The notes below the pieces were generated by a model that was given only the letters and a program-made list of their open reading frames with translations, made no database searches and had not been told where the DNA came from. From JAADDK01 sp964425415 (GTDB taxonomy: Archaea > Thermoplasmatota > Thermoplasmata > Thermoplasmatales > Aciduliprofundaceae): 48,523 nucleotides of DNA. The translations under genes were made by a program, and so were the position numbers. Within the stretch, counting starts at the first letter, position 1; each line of letters begins with the position of its first letter. Location: assembly GCA_964425415.1 (NCBI GenBank), contig CAYRMJ010000002.1, positions 1 to 48,523 on the forward strand, given 5' to 3'. This document shows, piece by piece, positions 17,353 through 25,194 of this stretch.

Positions 17353-18360
17353 ATGGGAAGTTCGCATCATCCAAGACGTGGCTCTATGGCATATTATCCA
17401 CGCAAGCGAGCGAAGAGCATAGTTCCGAGAATACGCACTTGGCCAGAGATAGAGGATGGACCGAGAATACAGGGATTTGCCGGTTACAAAGCGGGAATGA
17501 CGCATGTGTTCACAGTTGACTGGAGAAAGAAAACCACCACCGCAGGGCAGGAGATATGGACTCCTGTTACGGTCATTGAAGTTCCACCTATGAAAGTGGC
17601 CGCTGTGAGGTTCTACGTAAGAGATATGTACGGATTGAAGACTGCGGGGGAGGTCTGGGCAGAGGAACTTGACGAAGAGCTCAAAAGAGTGATAAATGTT
17701 CCGAAGGAACGCAGGGGTAAGGTCCCTGATGAGTACGATGAAGTGCGTATATTAGCTTACACCCAGCCAAAGCTGGTGAGTGGAGTGCCAAAGAAGGCGC
17801 CGGATGTCATGGAGATCCGCGTGGGTGGTGGCACCGTTGAAGAGAGAAAAAATTACGCGATGGATCTTTTAGGTAAAGAGATTAATTTCACTGATTTCAA
17901 ATCCCACGGTAAGTTTGTGGATGTAATCGGCATAACTAAAGGAAAGGGCTTTCAGGGCCATGTAAAAAGGTTCGGTGTGAAGTTGTTGGATCATAAAAAC
18001 AGCAAGCATCGCAGAATGATAGGTACTCTTGGTCCTTGGCATCCGGACTGGGTTCGCTACACTGTTCCTCAGGCTGGTCAGATGGGTTTTCACCAGAGAA
18101 CAGAGTACAATAAAAGAATAATAAAATTTGTAGGATTCAGCGAAGAGGGTGGAGAACGCAAGCTTGAGATGGATATAACTCCTGAGGGTGGATTTCTGCA
18201 TTATGGTGAGGTGAAAAATCCCTATGTTCTTGTGCACGGCTCAGTACCGGGCCCAGCGAAGAGACTTATCAGGTTTAGAGACCCGGTTAGGCAGACCCTT
18301 GAGGATGTTGATGATATAGAAGTGACTTATGTGTCCCGCGAATCCAAGCAGGGGGTGTGA
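17353..18360 (+). CDS. rpl3: Ribosomal protein uL3
   Basis: Large-subunit protein that helps organise the peptidyl transferase region. 335 residues with the archaeal/eukaryotic N-terminus MGSSHHPRRGSMAYYPRKRA, then GFAGYKAGMTHV, the central extension GKGFQGHVKRFGVK, and GSVPGPAKRLIRFR near the end. The ATG follows AGGTGAAAAGAA. First gene of the superoperon, preceded by the foldable leader; uL4 starts 3 nt after its stop. Confidence 0.98.
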   Translation: MGSSHHPRRGSMAYYPRKRAKSIVPRIRTWPEIEDGPRIQGFAGYKAGMTHVFTVDWRKKTTTAGQEIWTPVTVIEVPPMKVAAVRFYVRDMYGLKTAGEVWAEELDEELKRVINVPKERRGKVPDEYDEVRILAYTQPKLVSGVPKKAPDVMEIRVGGGTVEERKNYAMDLLGKEINFTDFKSHGKFVDVIGITKGKGFQGHVKRFGVKLLDHKNSKHRRMIGTLGPWHPDWVRYTVPQAGQMGFHQRTEYNKRIIKFVGFSEEGGERKLEMDITPEGGFLHYGEVKNPYVLVHGSVPGPAKRLIRFRDPVRQTLEDVDDIEVTYVSRESKQGV

Positions 18361-18363
18361 TGA

Positions 18364-19125
18364 ATGAAGGTCAATGTTTATACACTGGAAGGCGGAATAA
18401 AAGGGCAGGTTGATCTGCCAAAATTCTTTGAGTATCCGTATCGTCCAGATTTGATACGCATGGCGGTGCGCATATTTCAGCTCAACAGGGTGCAGCCCCA
18501 CGGCGTTAAAAAAGGTGCAGGCATGAAGGTTGCGGAGTCATGGGGTCCTGGTCATGGAATTTCAAAGATGGTTCCCCGTGTGGGCAGCTCTTCAAGGGGT
18601 GCAAATCTTCCAAATGTGCGGGGGGGCCGAGCCGGGCATCCACCGACCACTGAAAAGATATGGTCTCGCAAAATGAACAAGAAAATGAGGAGATATGCTA
18701 AGTACAGTGCTCTATCCATGACCGCAAACAAGATTATGGTTGTGAATAGAGGACACAAATTCAACGAGGAACTGACGCTTCCAGTTGTCGTTGAGGACGA
18801 TTTTGAGAACATATCCAATGTGAAGAGTGCCATTGAAACTCTCAAGAAGATGGGTGTTTATGATGATGTTCTCCGTGCCAGCGTGAAGCGTGTTAGAGGT
18901 GGACGTGGCAAAATGCGAGGCAGAAGGTACAAGAGAAAGAAGAGTGTGCTGATTGTGGTTAAGAATAAAGAGAATGTCAAAAAGGGATTTGGAAATCTTC
19001 CGGGTGTGGATATAGTGACTCCCAGTGAGTTGAACGCCGAGATTTTGGCTCCGGGCACTCATGCTGGCAGACTTGCTATATTCACGGAGGGTGCAATTGA
19101 GGAGATAAGGAGGTGGAATGAATGA
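18364..19125 (+). CDS. rpl4: Ribosomal protein uL4
   Basis: Large-subunit protein lining the exit tunnel. 253 residues, archaeal L4/L1e type: MKVNVYTLEGGIKGQVDLP, then the loop region RVQPHGVKKGAGMKVAESWG that reaches the tunnel, and GGRAGHPPTTEKIW. Basic stretch RGGRGKMRGRRYKRKKS near residue 185. Lies 3 nt after uL3; its stop overlaps the uL23 start by 4 nt, suggesting coupled translation. Confidence 0.98.
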   Translation: MKVNVYTLEGGIKGQVDLPKFFEYPYRPDLIRMAVRIFQLNRVQPHGVKKGAGMKVAESWGPGHGISKMVPRVGSSSRGANLPNVRGGRAGHPPTTEKIWSRKMNKKMRRYAKYSALSMTANKIMVVNRGHKFNEELTLPVVVEDDFENISNVKSAIETLKKMGVYDDVLRASVKRVRGGRGKMRGRRYKRKKSVLIVVKNKENVKKGFGNLPGVDIVTPSELNAEILAPGTHAGRLAIFTEGAIEEIRRWNE

Positions 19126-19385
19126 CCTTCCATCCAACTAAGATTCTTTTAAAACCGTACGTCACAGAAAAGACTCTGCTAATGATTGAAACTGAAAACA
19201 AATTAACTTTCATAGTGGCTAAAGATGCAACCAAAACCCACGTGAAGCATGCGGTTGAACATCTCTTTGATGTGAAAGTTGATAGTGTGAACATTACGAT
19301 TTCAAAGTATGGGAAGAAGGCAATAATTAAGCTAAACAAGGATTACAGTGCCGAGGAACTCGGCATGCGCCTTGGAATATTCTGA
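19122..19385 (+). CDS. rpl23: Ribosomal protein uL23
   Basis: 87 residues. Sits at the tunnel exit, where it contacts SRP and the Sec translocon. Opens HPTKILLKPYVTEKTLLMIE and has the family core VDSVNITISKYGKKAIIKLN. Length matches the short archaeal form without the eukaryotic extension. Overlaps uL4 by 4 nt and is followed after 10 nt by uL2 with a GAGGTGGTGAT site between them. Confidence 0.97.
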   Translation: MTFHPTKILLKPYVTEKTLLMIETENKLTFIVAKDATKTHVKHAVEHLFDVKVDSVNITISKYGKKAIIKLNKDYSAEELGMRLGIF

Positions 19386-19395
19386 GGTGGTGATA

Positions 19396-20097
19396 ATGGG
19401 TAAAAGAATAATACCGCAGAGAAGAGGTCGCGGAACTTTGCGATACCGCTCGCCAAGTCACAGGTACGCTGGCAGACCCAGAATACCCCGTGTGGATAGC
19501 GGAAAGGGTTATGTGAAGCGCATATTTCATGATCCGGGTCATACTGCGCCTCTGGCGGAGATCGTGCTTGATAACGGAGAAAAGTTTTTGATGCTGGCGC
19601 ATCTGGGTATGTACGAAGGGCAGGAAATTGAGATAGGTTCAAATGCAAAGGTGGTTCAGGGCAACATACTGCCGCTTGGCTCCATACCGGAGGGTGTGCC
19701 AATATACAACATAGAGAAAAACTTTGGAGATGGCGGTAAATTTGTGAGAAGTGGTGGTGCATCCGCGCAGGTTGTGACACATGGTGAGAAGACCACTGTA
19801 CAGCTGCCATCTGGAGAGTTCAAGATGATTGATCCCAACAGCAGGGCTGTCATAGGTATAATCGCGGGAGGGGGCAGAAAGGAGAAGCCCATGCTCAAAG
19901 CTGGAAAGGTCTATCATGCATGGCGCTCAAAGGCCAGAAAGCATGTGCAGGTTCGCGGTGTGGCTATGAACGCTGTGAATCACCCCCACGGAGGTGGTAA
20001 TCACCAGCATGTGGGTAGGCCGAGCACAGTGTCAAGAAACGCCCCGCCGGGTAGAAAGGTTGGAAGATTATCTCCGAAAAAGAAAAAGAAGAGGTGA
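19396..20097 (+). CDS. rpl2: Ribosomal protein uL2
   Basis: 233 residues; binds domain IV of 23S rRNA and is needed for subunit joining and peptidyl transfer. Starts MGKRIIPQRRGRGTLRYRSP, the archaeal form. The conserved C-terminal VRGVAMNAVNHPHGGGNHQH includes the histidine loop implicated in activity, then a Lys/Arg tail ending KKKKKR. Start chosen at the ATG at 19396, just after GAGGTGGTGAT; the frame is open 16 codons further upstream but overlaps uL23. Confidence 0.98.
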   Translation: MGKRIIPQRRGRGTLRYRSPSHRYAGRPRIPRVDSGKGYVKRIFHDPGHTAPLAEIVLDNGEKFLMLAHLGMYEGQEIEIGSNAKVVQGNILPLGSIPEGVPIYNIEKNFGDGGKFVRSGGASAQVVTHGEKTTVQLPSGEFKMIDPNSRAVIGIIAGGGRKEKPMLKAGKVYHAWRSKARKHVQVRGVAMNAVNHPHGGGNHQHVGRPSTVSRNAPPGRKVGRLSPKKKKKR

Positions 20098-20102
20098 ATT
20101 AG

Positions 20103-20564
20103 ATGGCTAAGAAACTTGTCACCAATGCAAAAGCCGCAAGGAGGAAGAAGAGGAAGAAGCACAGGGTAGCCATGGGTCGCATGAAGGAGTTCTCCTACCG
20201 CGGCTATTCACTTGAAGATTTGCAGAAGATGACTTACGAAGAATTTGCAGCTCTTCTTCCAGCAAGGGGTAGAAGAACTCTCAAAAGGGGTTGGGACGAA
20301 GAGCGCATGAAGGTTGTCCGAAAGATAATATCCTCCGACGGTAGCAAGCCCGTTAGGACGCACAGAAGAGACATAATCATACTGCCCCAGTTTGTTGGTA
20401 AGAGGGTGGCTGTACATAATGGAAAAGAGTTTGTGGAAGTTGACATCAAGCCTGAGATGATTGGTCATTACTTGGGTGAGTTCGCACTTACGAGAAAGGA
20501 GGTTAAGCACAGCGGACCGGGTGTGGGTGCAACCCGCAGCTCCAAGTTCGTGCCGCTGAAGTGA
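20103..20564 (+). CDS. rps19: Ribosomal protein uS19
   Basis: 153 residues; small-subunit head protein. The N-terminal Lys/Arg-rich stretch (about 25 residues) precedes the archaeal S19 core: FSYRGYSLEDLQKMTYEEFA, then VRTHRRDIIILPQFVGKRVAVHNGKEFV and the C-terminal GHYLGEFALTRKEVKHS. Longer than bacterial S19, as normal for archaea. Five nt after uL2 with GAGGTG before the start. Confidence 0.97.
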   Translation: MAKKLVTNAKAARRKKRKKHRVAMGRMKEFSYRGYSLEDLQKMTYEEFAALLPARGRRTLKRGWDEERMKVVRKIISSDGSKPVRTHRRDIIILPQFVGKRVAVHNGKEFVEVDIKPEMIGHYLGEFALTRKEVKHSGPGVGATRSSKFVPLK

Positions 20565-20575
20565 GGTGATTGCAA

Positions 20576-21031
20576 ATGCCTTACAGTATCAAAGTTGAAG
20601 GTGACAAATACGCGAAGGCTTTCGGGAGAAACCTTCCTCTCTCCCTTAAAGATTCAGTTAATCTTTGCAGGGCGCTCAAGGGCATGAAGCTGGACGATGC
20701 GAAGGACTACCTTGAGGAGGTTATAAAGAAGAAGAAGGCAGTGCCCTATTTCAGATACCTTGACTCAATATCGCACAGAAAGGGAATGGGTCCGGGCCGA
20801 TATCCGGTGAAAGAGGCAAAGTACATACTCAAAGTTCTGGAGAACGCGGAGGCCAATGCAGAGGATAAAGAATTAGACACAGACAGCTTGTATATAATGC
20901 ACATTGCGGCACATAAAGGAGAAGTTTATAAGAGGTACATGCCCAGAGCAATGGGCCGCTCAACAGAAATACGGAGAGATAGGGTTCACATAGAGGTCAT
21001 ACTGGAAGAGAGAGAGGAGAAGGAGGAATGA
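20576..21031 (+). CDS. rpl22: Ribosomal protein uL22
   Basis: 151 residues; its beta-hairpin lines the exit tunnel together with uL4. MPYSIKVEGDKYAKAFGRNL is the archaeal start; the GMGPGRYPVKEAKYILKVL segment and the C-terminal GRSTEIRRDRVHIEVIL are family hallmarks. The ATG at 20576 lies 6 nt after GAGGTGAT; an in-frame TTG two codons earlier is unlikely. Its stop is embedded in the motif shared by three junctions of this operon (21022-21037). Confidence 0.97.
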   Translation: MPYSIKVEGDKYAKAFGRNLPLSLKDSVNLCRALKGMKLDDAKDYLEEVIKKKKAVPYFRYLDSISHRKGMGPGRYPVKEAKYILKVLENAEANAEDKELDTDSLYIMHIAAHKGEVYKRYMPRAMGRSTEIRRDRVHIEVILEEREEKEE

Positions 21032-21033
21032 TT

Positions 21034-21726
21034 ATGGATGAGAGAAAGTTCATTAAGGAAAATCTTCGCAGAATGCTAATCAAAGAGTATGTGATGAAAG
21101 AAGTGAGAAGTGCGGGGTTTGGAGGCCTTGACATTCAGAGGACACCCTTGGGAACGAGAATCATACTGGAAGTTGAGCGTCCGGGACTTGTTATCGGTAG
21201 AAAAGGCTCAAAGATCAAAGAGCTAACAGATGCTCTGCAAACAAAGTTTGGTGTGGAAAATCCCATGATTGAAGTGAAGGAAAGTCAAAATCCATATTTG
21301 AATGCGCAGATAATGGCTGAGAAGCTCGCTTCTGCACTTGAGCGTGGCTGGCACTTCAGGCGTGCAGGGCACTCCACGCTAAGGAGAATAATGGAAAACG
21401 GGGCAAAGGGTGCTCAAATCATCATATCTGGCAAGCTAACTGGAGATCGGTCAAGAACGGAGAAGTTCACGAAGGGCACCGTAAAGTACTGCGGTCACAC
21501 TGCTGAGTTTGTTGATGTTGGATATGCAACTGCAAAAACCAAGCCGGGTATAATTGGAGTGACCGTGAAGATAATGCCTCCAGATGTAAAGCTTCCAGAT
21601 GAGATTAACATACTTCCTCCCGAATCTCAGGTTAAAGAGGAGATTGTGGAAGAAACACAAGTGGAAGAGGTGAATGAGAATGCCGAAGGAACTGAAAGCG
21701 AAGCAAATACGGGAAATGAATCATGA
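21034..21726 (+). CDS. rps3: Ribosomal protein uS3
   Basis: 230 residues; small-subunit protein at the mRNA entry site. Opens MDERKFIKENLRRMLIKEY, contains the KH motif VIGRKGSKIKEL and the HFRRAGHSTLRRIMENGAKGAQIIISGKL-type core. The last 35 residues form an acidic tail. I prefer the ATG at 21034 because GGAGG is 8 nt upstream; an ATG at 21028 overlaps the uL22 stop and is almost on top of the ribosome site. Overlaps uL29 by about 47 nt. Confidence 0.97.
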   Translation: MDERKFIKENLRRMLIKEYVMKEVRSAGFGGLDIQRTPLGTRIILEVERPGLVIGRKGSKIKELTDALQTKFGVENPMIEVKESQNPYLNAQIMAEKLASALERGWHFRRAGHSTLRRIMENGAKGAQIIISGKLTGDRSRTEKFTKGTVKYCGHTAEFVDVGYATAKTKPGIIGVTVKIMPPDVKLPDEINILPPESQVKEEIVEETQVEEVNENAEGTESEANTGNES

Positions 21727-21886
21727 GGAGAGAGTGAAAAAGCTCAGCGCTCTGAGGGAAGAGCTCATGCACGAGATGGGAGTCAGTGCCATGGGCGGAG
21801 CGCCTGTGAGCCCGGGCAAAATAAGGAGCCTTAAGAGGCAGATAGCACGCATACTCACCGTGATGAATGAGGAAGGTGCAGAATGA
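21680..21886 (+). CDS. rpl29: Ribosomal protein uL29
   Basis: 68 residues, two-helix protein near the tunnel exit. Typical sequence: KAKQIREMNHEERVKKLSAL, then the GKIRSLKRQIARILTVMNE helix. Start chosen at the ATG 6 nt after GAGGTGA; an ATG two codons earlier is immediately adjacent to that site. The start lies inside the acidic-tail codons of uS3, and the stop overlaps the Rpp29 start. In many euryarchaea a SUI1 (aIF1) gene sits between uL29 and Rpp29; here it is absent. Confidence 0.95.
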   Translation: MPKELKAKQIREMNHEERVKKLSALREELMHEMGVSAMGGAPVSPGKIRSLKRQIARILTVMNEEGAE

Positions 21887-22170
21887 TGAGAAACACAAGG
21901 ACCCTTGAAGCACATGAATTAATCGGTCTTGAATGCGAGGTTGTTGAGTCCACAAACCCACTTCAGATTGGATTGAAAGGTATGGTAGTGGATGAAACAC
22001 GTAACATGTTAGCTTTCTTGACTGATAAAGGTGTGAAGAGGGTCCAGAAAAAAGGTGCCAAATTCAAGTTTAAATTGAATGATGATTTCAAAATAGTGTC
22101 TGGAGATAGGATAATGTACAGACCGCATGAGAGAACCAAAAAGATAATATGGAGGCGAAGAAAATGGTGA
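21883..22170 (+). CDS. rnp1: RNase P protein component 1 (Rpp29/Pop4)
   Basis: 95 residues, Sm-like barrel subunit of archaeal RNase P that stabilises the RNA specificity domain together with Rpp21. Core motifs: HELIGLECEVVESTNPLQIGLKG, then VVDETRNMLAF and the last-strand VSGDRIMYRPHERTKKI. This position between uL29 and uS17 is conserved in euryarchaea. Overlaps uL29 by 4 nt and uS17 by a few nt. Confidence 0.95.
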   Translation: MMRNTRTLEAHELIGLECEVVESTNPLQIGLKGMVVDETRNMLAFLTDKGVKRVQKKGAKFKFKLNDDFKIVSGDRIMYRPHERTKKIIWRRRKW

Positions 22171-22484
22171 GAGATATTGGATTGGAGATTTCTCCTCCGG
22201 AGAAGGAATGCAATGATCCCCATTGCCCATGGCACGGTCACTTAAAGGTGAGAGGTCAGATAATAGAGGGTGTTGTGGTATCTGATAAGATGGATAAGAC
22301 CGTGGTTGTGGAGCGAGAGTATCTGCGTTACAATAAGAAATATGAGAGATACGAGAAGAAAAAATCAAGGTATCACGTTCACAATCCTCCCTGCATAGAT
22401 GCAAAGGTGGGAGATAGAGTGAGGTTTATGGAATGCAGACCATTGGCGAAGAGTGTGAGTTTCGTCATAGTGGAAAAGAGGTGA
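22164..22484 (+). CDS. rps17: Ribosomal protein uS17
   Basis: 106 residues, OB-fold small-subunit protein. Starts MVRDIGLEISPPEKECNDPH with the archaeal CxxxxCPWHG motif, then GVVVSDKMDKTVVVEREYL and the conserved CIDAKVGDRVRFMECRPLAK. The ATG at 22164 lies 8 nt after GGAGG; an ATG five codons upstream starts right at that site and is less likely. Start overlaps the end of Rpp29. Confidence 0.97.
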   Translation: MVRDIGLEISPPEKECNDPHCPWHGHLKVRGQIIEGVVVSDKMDKTVVVEREYLRYNKKYERYEKKKSRYHVHNPPCIDAKVGDRVRFMECRPLAKSVSFVIVEKR

Positions 22485-22490
22485 AGCACG

Positions 22491-22889
22491 ATGAAGGGAA
22501 TTGCAGGTTCACAGAGCAGGGGATTGCCCACCGGTGCAAGGCTCGTTTGCGCCGATAATACTGGAGCAAAGATAGTGGAAATTATACAGGTATTGAACTT
22601 CCACACCACGGCGAGACAGTATCCGTCTGCAGGTGTTGGAGACATGGTGATAGTTAGCGTTAAGAAAGGCTCTCCGGACATGAGGAAGAAGGTTTTCCCA
22701 GCGGTCATAATAAGGCAGAAGATGCCGTTCAAGAGGGCGGACGGTACTGTTGTTCAATTTGAGGATAATGCATGTGTGATAACCACCAAAACCGGAGAGA
22801 CCAAGGGTAGCGAAATCAAGGGCCCCGTGGCCCGCGAGGCAACGGAGAGGTGGCCCCGAGTTGCCGCAATATCCAGCATAATAGTTTGA
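22491..22889 (+). CDS. rpl14: Ribosomal protein uL14
   Basis: 132 residues; intersubunit-bridge protein and docking site for the anti-association factor aIF6. Family signatures: GLPTGARLVCADNTGAKIVEI, VGDMVIVSVKKGSPDMRKKV, RADGTVVQFEDNACVI and GPVAREATERWPRVAAISS. Six nt after uS17, with GAGGTGAT of the next gene after its stop. Confidence 0.98.
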   Translation: MKGIAGSQSRGLPTGARLVCADNTGAKIVEIIQVLNFHTTARQYPSAGVGDMVIVSVKKGSPDMRKKVFPAVIIRQKMPFKRADGTVVQFEDNACVITTKTGETKGSEIKGPVAREATERWPRVAAISSIIV

Positions 22890-22900
22890 GGTGATTGAGA

Positions 22901-23395
22901 ATGGTTTCACATCAACCAAGGAAGCAGAGACGAATGATATACAACGCGCCGAAGCACAGGAGACAGAAGATGATGAAGGCGCATCTCTCCACGGCGCTTT
23001 ACGAGAAGTACGGCATGAGAAATCTGGTGGTGAGAAAGGGGGACATCGTTCGTGTTATGCGTGGTAAGTTCAAGGGACATGAGGGAAAGGTTGTTGAGGT
23101 GAACCTCAAGAACATGAAACTTGCGGTTGAAGGAGTCACAATAAGGAGAACTGACAACAAGAGCGTTCAGTTCTGGCTGGATGCATCCAACGTGGAAATT
23201 GTGAAGCTTGACCTTAGCGATCCAAAGAGAAAGGAAAAAATATACCGCTTGGCGGAAGAGAGAAGGGGTAGTATAGAAGACATTGAAGAAGAGGAGGAGG
23301 TTGAAGAGGAAAATGAAGAAGAGACAGAAACCTCGGAAGAAGATACGGAAGAGGAAACAGAAGAATCTGAAGAAGAGGTGAGCGAGAATGAGTAA
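22901..23395 (+). CDS. rpl24: Ribosomal protein uL24 with acidic C-terminal extension
   Basis: 164 residues. The first about 118 are a normal archaeal L24 with the KOW motif VRKGDIVRVMRGKFKGHEGKV. After RRGSIEDI comes about 40 residues made almost only of Glu, Asp, Ser and Thr. Most archaeal uL24 proteins end near residue 120, so this is an added tail. ATG at 22901 follows GAGGTGATT; an in-frame TTG upstream is unlikely. The stop lies inside the eS4 start region (8-nt overlap). Confidence 0.95.
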   Translation: MVSHQPRKQRRMIYNAPKHRRQKMMKAHLSTALYEKYGMRNLVVRKGDIVRVMRGKFKGHEGKVVEVNLKNMKLAVEGVTIRRTDNKSVQFWLDASNVEIVKLDLSDPKRKEKIYRLAEERRGSIEDIEEEEEVEEENEEETETSEEDTEEETEESEEEVSENE

Positions 23396-24092
23396 TCACA
23401 TGAAGCGCTTGGCAGCGCCGAGAATGTGGAAGATACCGAGGAAAGAAAAAACATTCGTAGTTAAGCCCTCACCGGGTCCACATCCGGCAGAGCAATCCCT
23501 GCCCATGGTTGTGGTTCTAAGGGATGTACTTCATGTTTGTGATACAAAGCGTGAAGCAAAGAAGATACTTGCGTCAAGGGCCGTGAAGGTTGATGGTCGC
23601 GTAATAACTGATATCAAATTCCCAGTTGGATTTATGGATGTCATAACAGTGGGAGACTTAAATTACAGGGCAATGTACGATGTGAACGGAAACATTCGCA
23701 TGGTTGAAATTCCCAAGGACCATGCAGAGTGGAAACTTGTGAGAATTGAGAATAAAACTGCCGTTAAAGGGGGCAAAATAGCATTGAACTTGCATGATGG
23801 GCGCAACATAGTCCTTGATAAGAATGATTACAAAACTGGAGACGTGCTAAAAATAAAAGTCCCCACTCAGGAGATTATAGGGCATTATCCTCTTAAGAGT
23901 GGTAGTGTGGCAATGATTATAGGGGGCACTCACAGGGGACAGGTGGCCCATATAAAGGAATACCGCGTGACCAGAAACTCCTCCGAGAACATTGTGGAGT
24001 TTGAAGAAGGCTTTGAAACAGTGAAGAGAAATGTATTCGTGGTGGGTGTGGGCAAACCTGAAGTGACCGTGCCGGAGGTGAGCGCCCTATGA
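23388..24092 (+). CDS. rps4e: Ribosomal protein eS4
   Basis: 234 residues; archaeal/eukaryotic-specific small-subunit protein. MSNHMKRLAAPRMWKIPRKE is the typical start, followed by an S4-like RNA-binding domain (AKKILASRAVKVDGRV) and a KOW-type domain with IIGGTHRGQVAHIKEY. GAGGTGAG lies 5 nt before the ATG. Overlaps uL24 by 8 nt and uL5 by 4 nt. Confidence 0.97.
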   Translation: MSNHMKRLAAPRMWKIPRKEKTFVVKPSPGPHPAEQSLPMVVVLRDVLHVCDTKREAKKILASRAVKVDGRVITDIKFPVGFMDVITVGDLNYRAMYDVNGNIRMVEIPKDHAEWKLVRIENKTAVKGGKIALNLHDGRNIVLDKNDYKTGDVLKIKVPTQEIIGHYPLKSGSVAMIIGGTHRGQVAHIKEYRVTRNSSENIVEFEEGFETVKRNVFVVGVGKPEVTVPEVSAL

Positions 24093-24622
24093 AAGAAGAG
24101 AAGATGAAAAATCCCATGCGCCGAATAGTGATTGATAAAGTAGTGATAAACATCGGCGTGGGTGAGGCTGGCGAGAAGCTTAGGAGGGCAGAGAAAGTGA
24201 TAGACATTTTGACTGGTGCCAAGCCTGTACACTTAAAATCCAAGAAGACTATAAGGGATTTTAACATAAGAAAAGGTTTGCCAATTGGGATAAAGGTCAC
24301 CCTTCGTGGCAAGAAAGCGGAGGACTTTCTTAAAAGAGCTCTCTGGGTCAGAGACTTTAAAGTGCCGAACTATTCCTTTGATGCTCAGGGCAACTTAAAT
24401 TTTGGAATATCCGATTACACGGAGTTTGAAGGTGTGAAGTACGACCCAGATATAGGAATATTCGGAATGGATGTAAATGTGGTCTTTAAAAGACCGGGAT
24501 ATCGTGTTTCCAGACGCAGGCTCAAAAGGTCTAAAATACCTCAAAAACACAGAGTTAGCAGAGAGGAAGCCATGCAGTTTATGCGTGAGCATTACAACCT
24601 CAACATCTTGGAGGTGGAATAA
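24089..24622 (+). CDS. rpl5: Ribosomal protein uL5
   Basis: 177 residues; binds 5S rRNA in the central protuberance. Archaeal core: MRRIVIDKVVINIGVGEAGEKL, then the P-site contact region KKTIRDFNIRKGLPIGIKVT and YTEFEGVKYDPDIGIFGMDV. Overlaps eS4 by 4 nt; its stop shares one base with the uS14 start. Confidence 0.97.
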   Translation: MKEEKMKNPMRRIVIDKVVINIGVGEAGEKLRRAEKVIDILTGAKPVHLKSKKTIRDFNIRKGLPIGIKVTLRGKKAEDFLKRALWVRDFKVPNYSFDAQGNLNFGISDYTEFEGVKYDPDIGIFGMDVNVVFKRPGYRVSRRRLKRSKIPQKHRVSREEAMQFMREHYNLNILEVE

Positions 24623-24783
24623 TGGTGCGAGTGAAGCTCAGGCCCAAAAAGAAGTTTGGAAGAAGTGAAGGTTGCGTTCGCTGTGGAAGAAAGAGAGGAG
24701 TGATAAGGCGTTATGGCCTGAGGCTCTGCAGGCAATGCTTTAGGGAAGTTGCCTACGAGCTTGGATTCAGAAAATATTCGTGA
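24622..24783 (+). CDS. rps14: Ribosomal protein uS14 (zinc-binding)
   Basis: 53 residues; small-subunit head protein. Four cysteines C18, C21, C36 and C39 (CVRCGRKRG and CRQCFRE) form the zinc site of the archaeal and short bacterial S14 form. C-terminus REVAYELGFRKYS is the family signature. The ATG overlaps the TAA of uL5 by one base, with GGAGGTGG upstream. 11 nt before uS8. Short but unmistakable. Confidence 0.97.
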   Translation: MVRVKLRPKKKFGRSEGCVRCGRKRGVIRRYGLRLCRQCFREVAYELGFRKYS

Positions 24784-24794
24784 GGTGATGAAAA

Positions 24795-25184
24795 ATGCAG
24801 AATGATCCTTTAAGTGATGCGCTTTCAAAGATGAACAATGCGGCTATGGCGGGCAGGAGGGAAATAGTTATCAGTCCCGCATCCAAGCTGATTGGCAGAA
24901 TTCTGAAAATAATGGAAGAGCACGGTTATGTAGAGGAGTTTGAGTATGTGGAAGATGGCAGAGGTGGAACTTTCCGTGTGAAGCTCAGTCCCACAATAAA
25001 CAAATGTGGCGCTATAAAGCCGCGTTTCTCAGTTAAGAAAGACCAGATGGAAAAGTATGAATCAAGATACCTGCCTGCTCAGGACTTCGGAATACTCATC
25101 ATTACCACCAACAGAGGCGTGATGACACACAGCGAGGCGAAGAAAATGGGTGTGGGCGGTAAGCTCCTTGCTTACGTTTACTGA
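24795..25184 (+). CDS. rps8: Ribosomal protein uS8
   Basis: 129 residues; central small-subunit assembly protein that binds helix 21 of 16S rRNA. Starts MQNDPLSDALSKMNNAAMAG and ends with FGILIITTNRGVMTHSEAKKMGVGGKLLAYVY, containing the conserved STNxGxMTHxEA-type motif. GAGGTGATG lies before the start. 10 nt to uL6. Confidence 0.98.
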   Translation: MQNDPLSDALSKMNNAAMAGRREIVISPASKLIGRILKIMEEHGYVEEFEYVEDGRGGTFRVKLSPTINKCGAIKPRFSVKKDQMEKYESRYLPAQDFGILIITTNRGVMTHSEAKKMGVGGKLLAYVY

Positions 25185-25194
25185 GGTGATATGA

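Noticed and set aside
17271..17519. Small frame starting MAKSPSTGAK inside the uL3 leader
   Set aside because: It overlaps uL3 by 167 nt, has no ribosome site, and the part inside the leader is better explained by base pairing.
24795..25184. Transfer or disruption within the ribosomal cluster
   Set aside because: All ribosomal genes are full length, in archaeal order, with uniform ribosome sites and composition; no sign of insertion.
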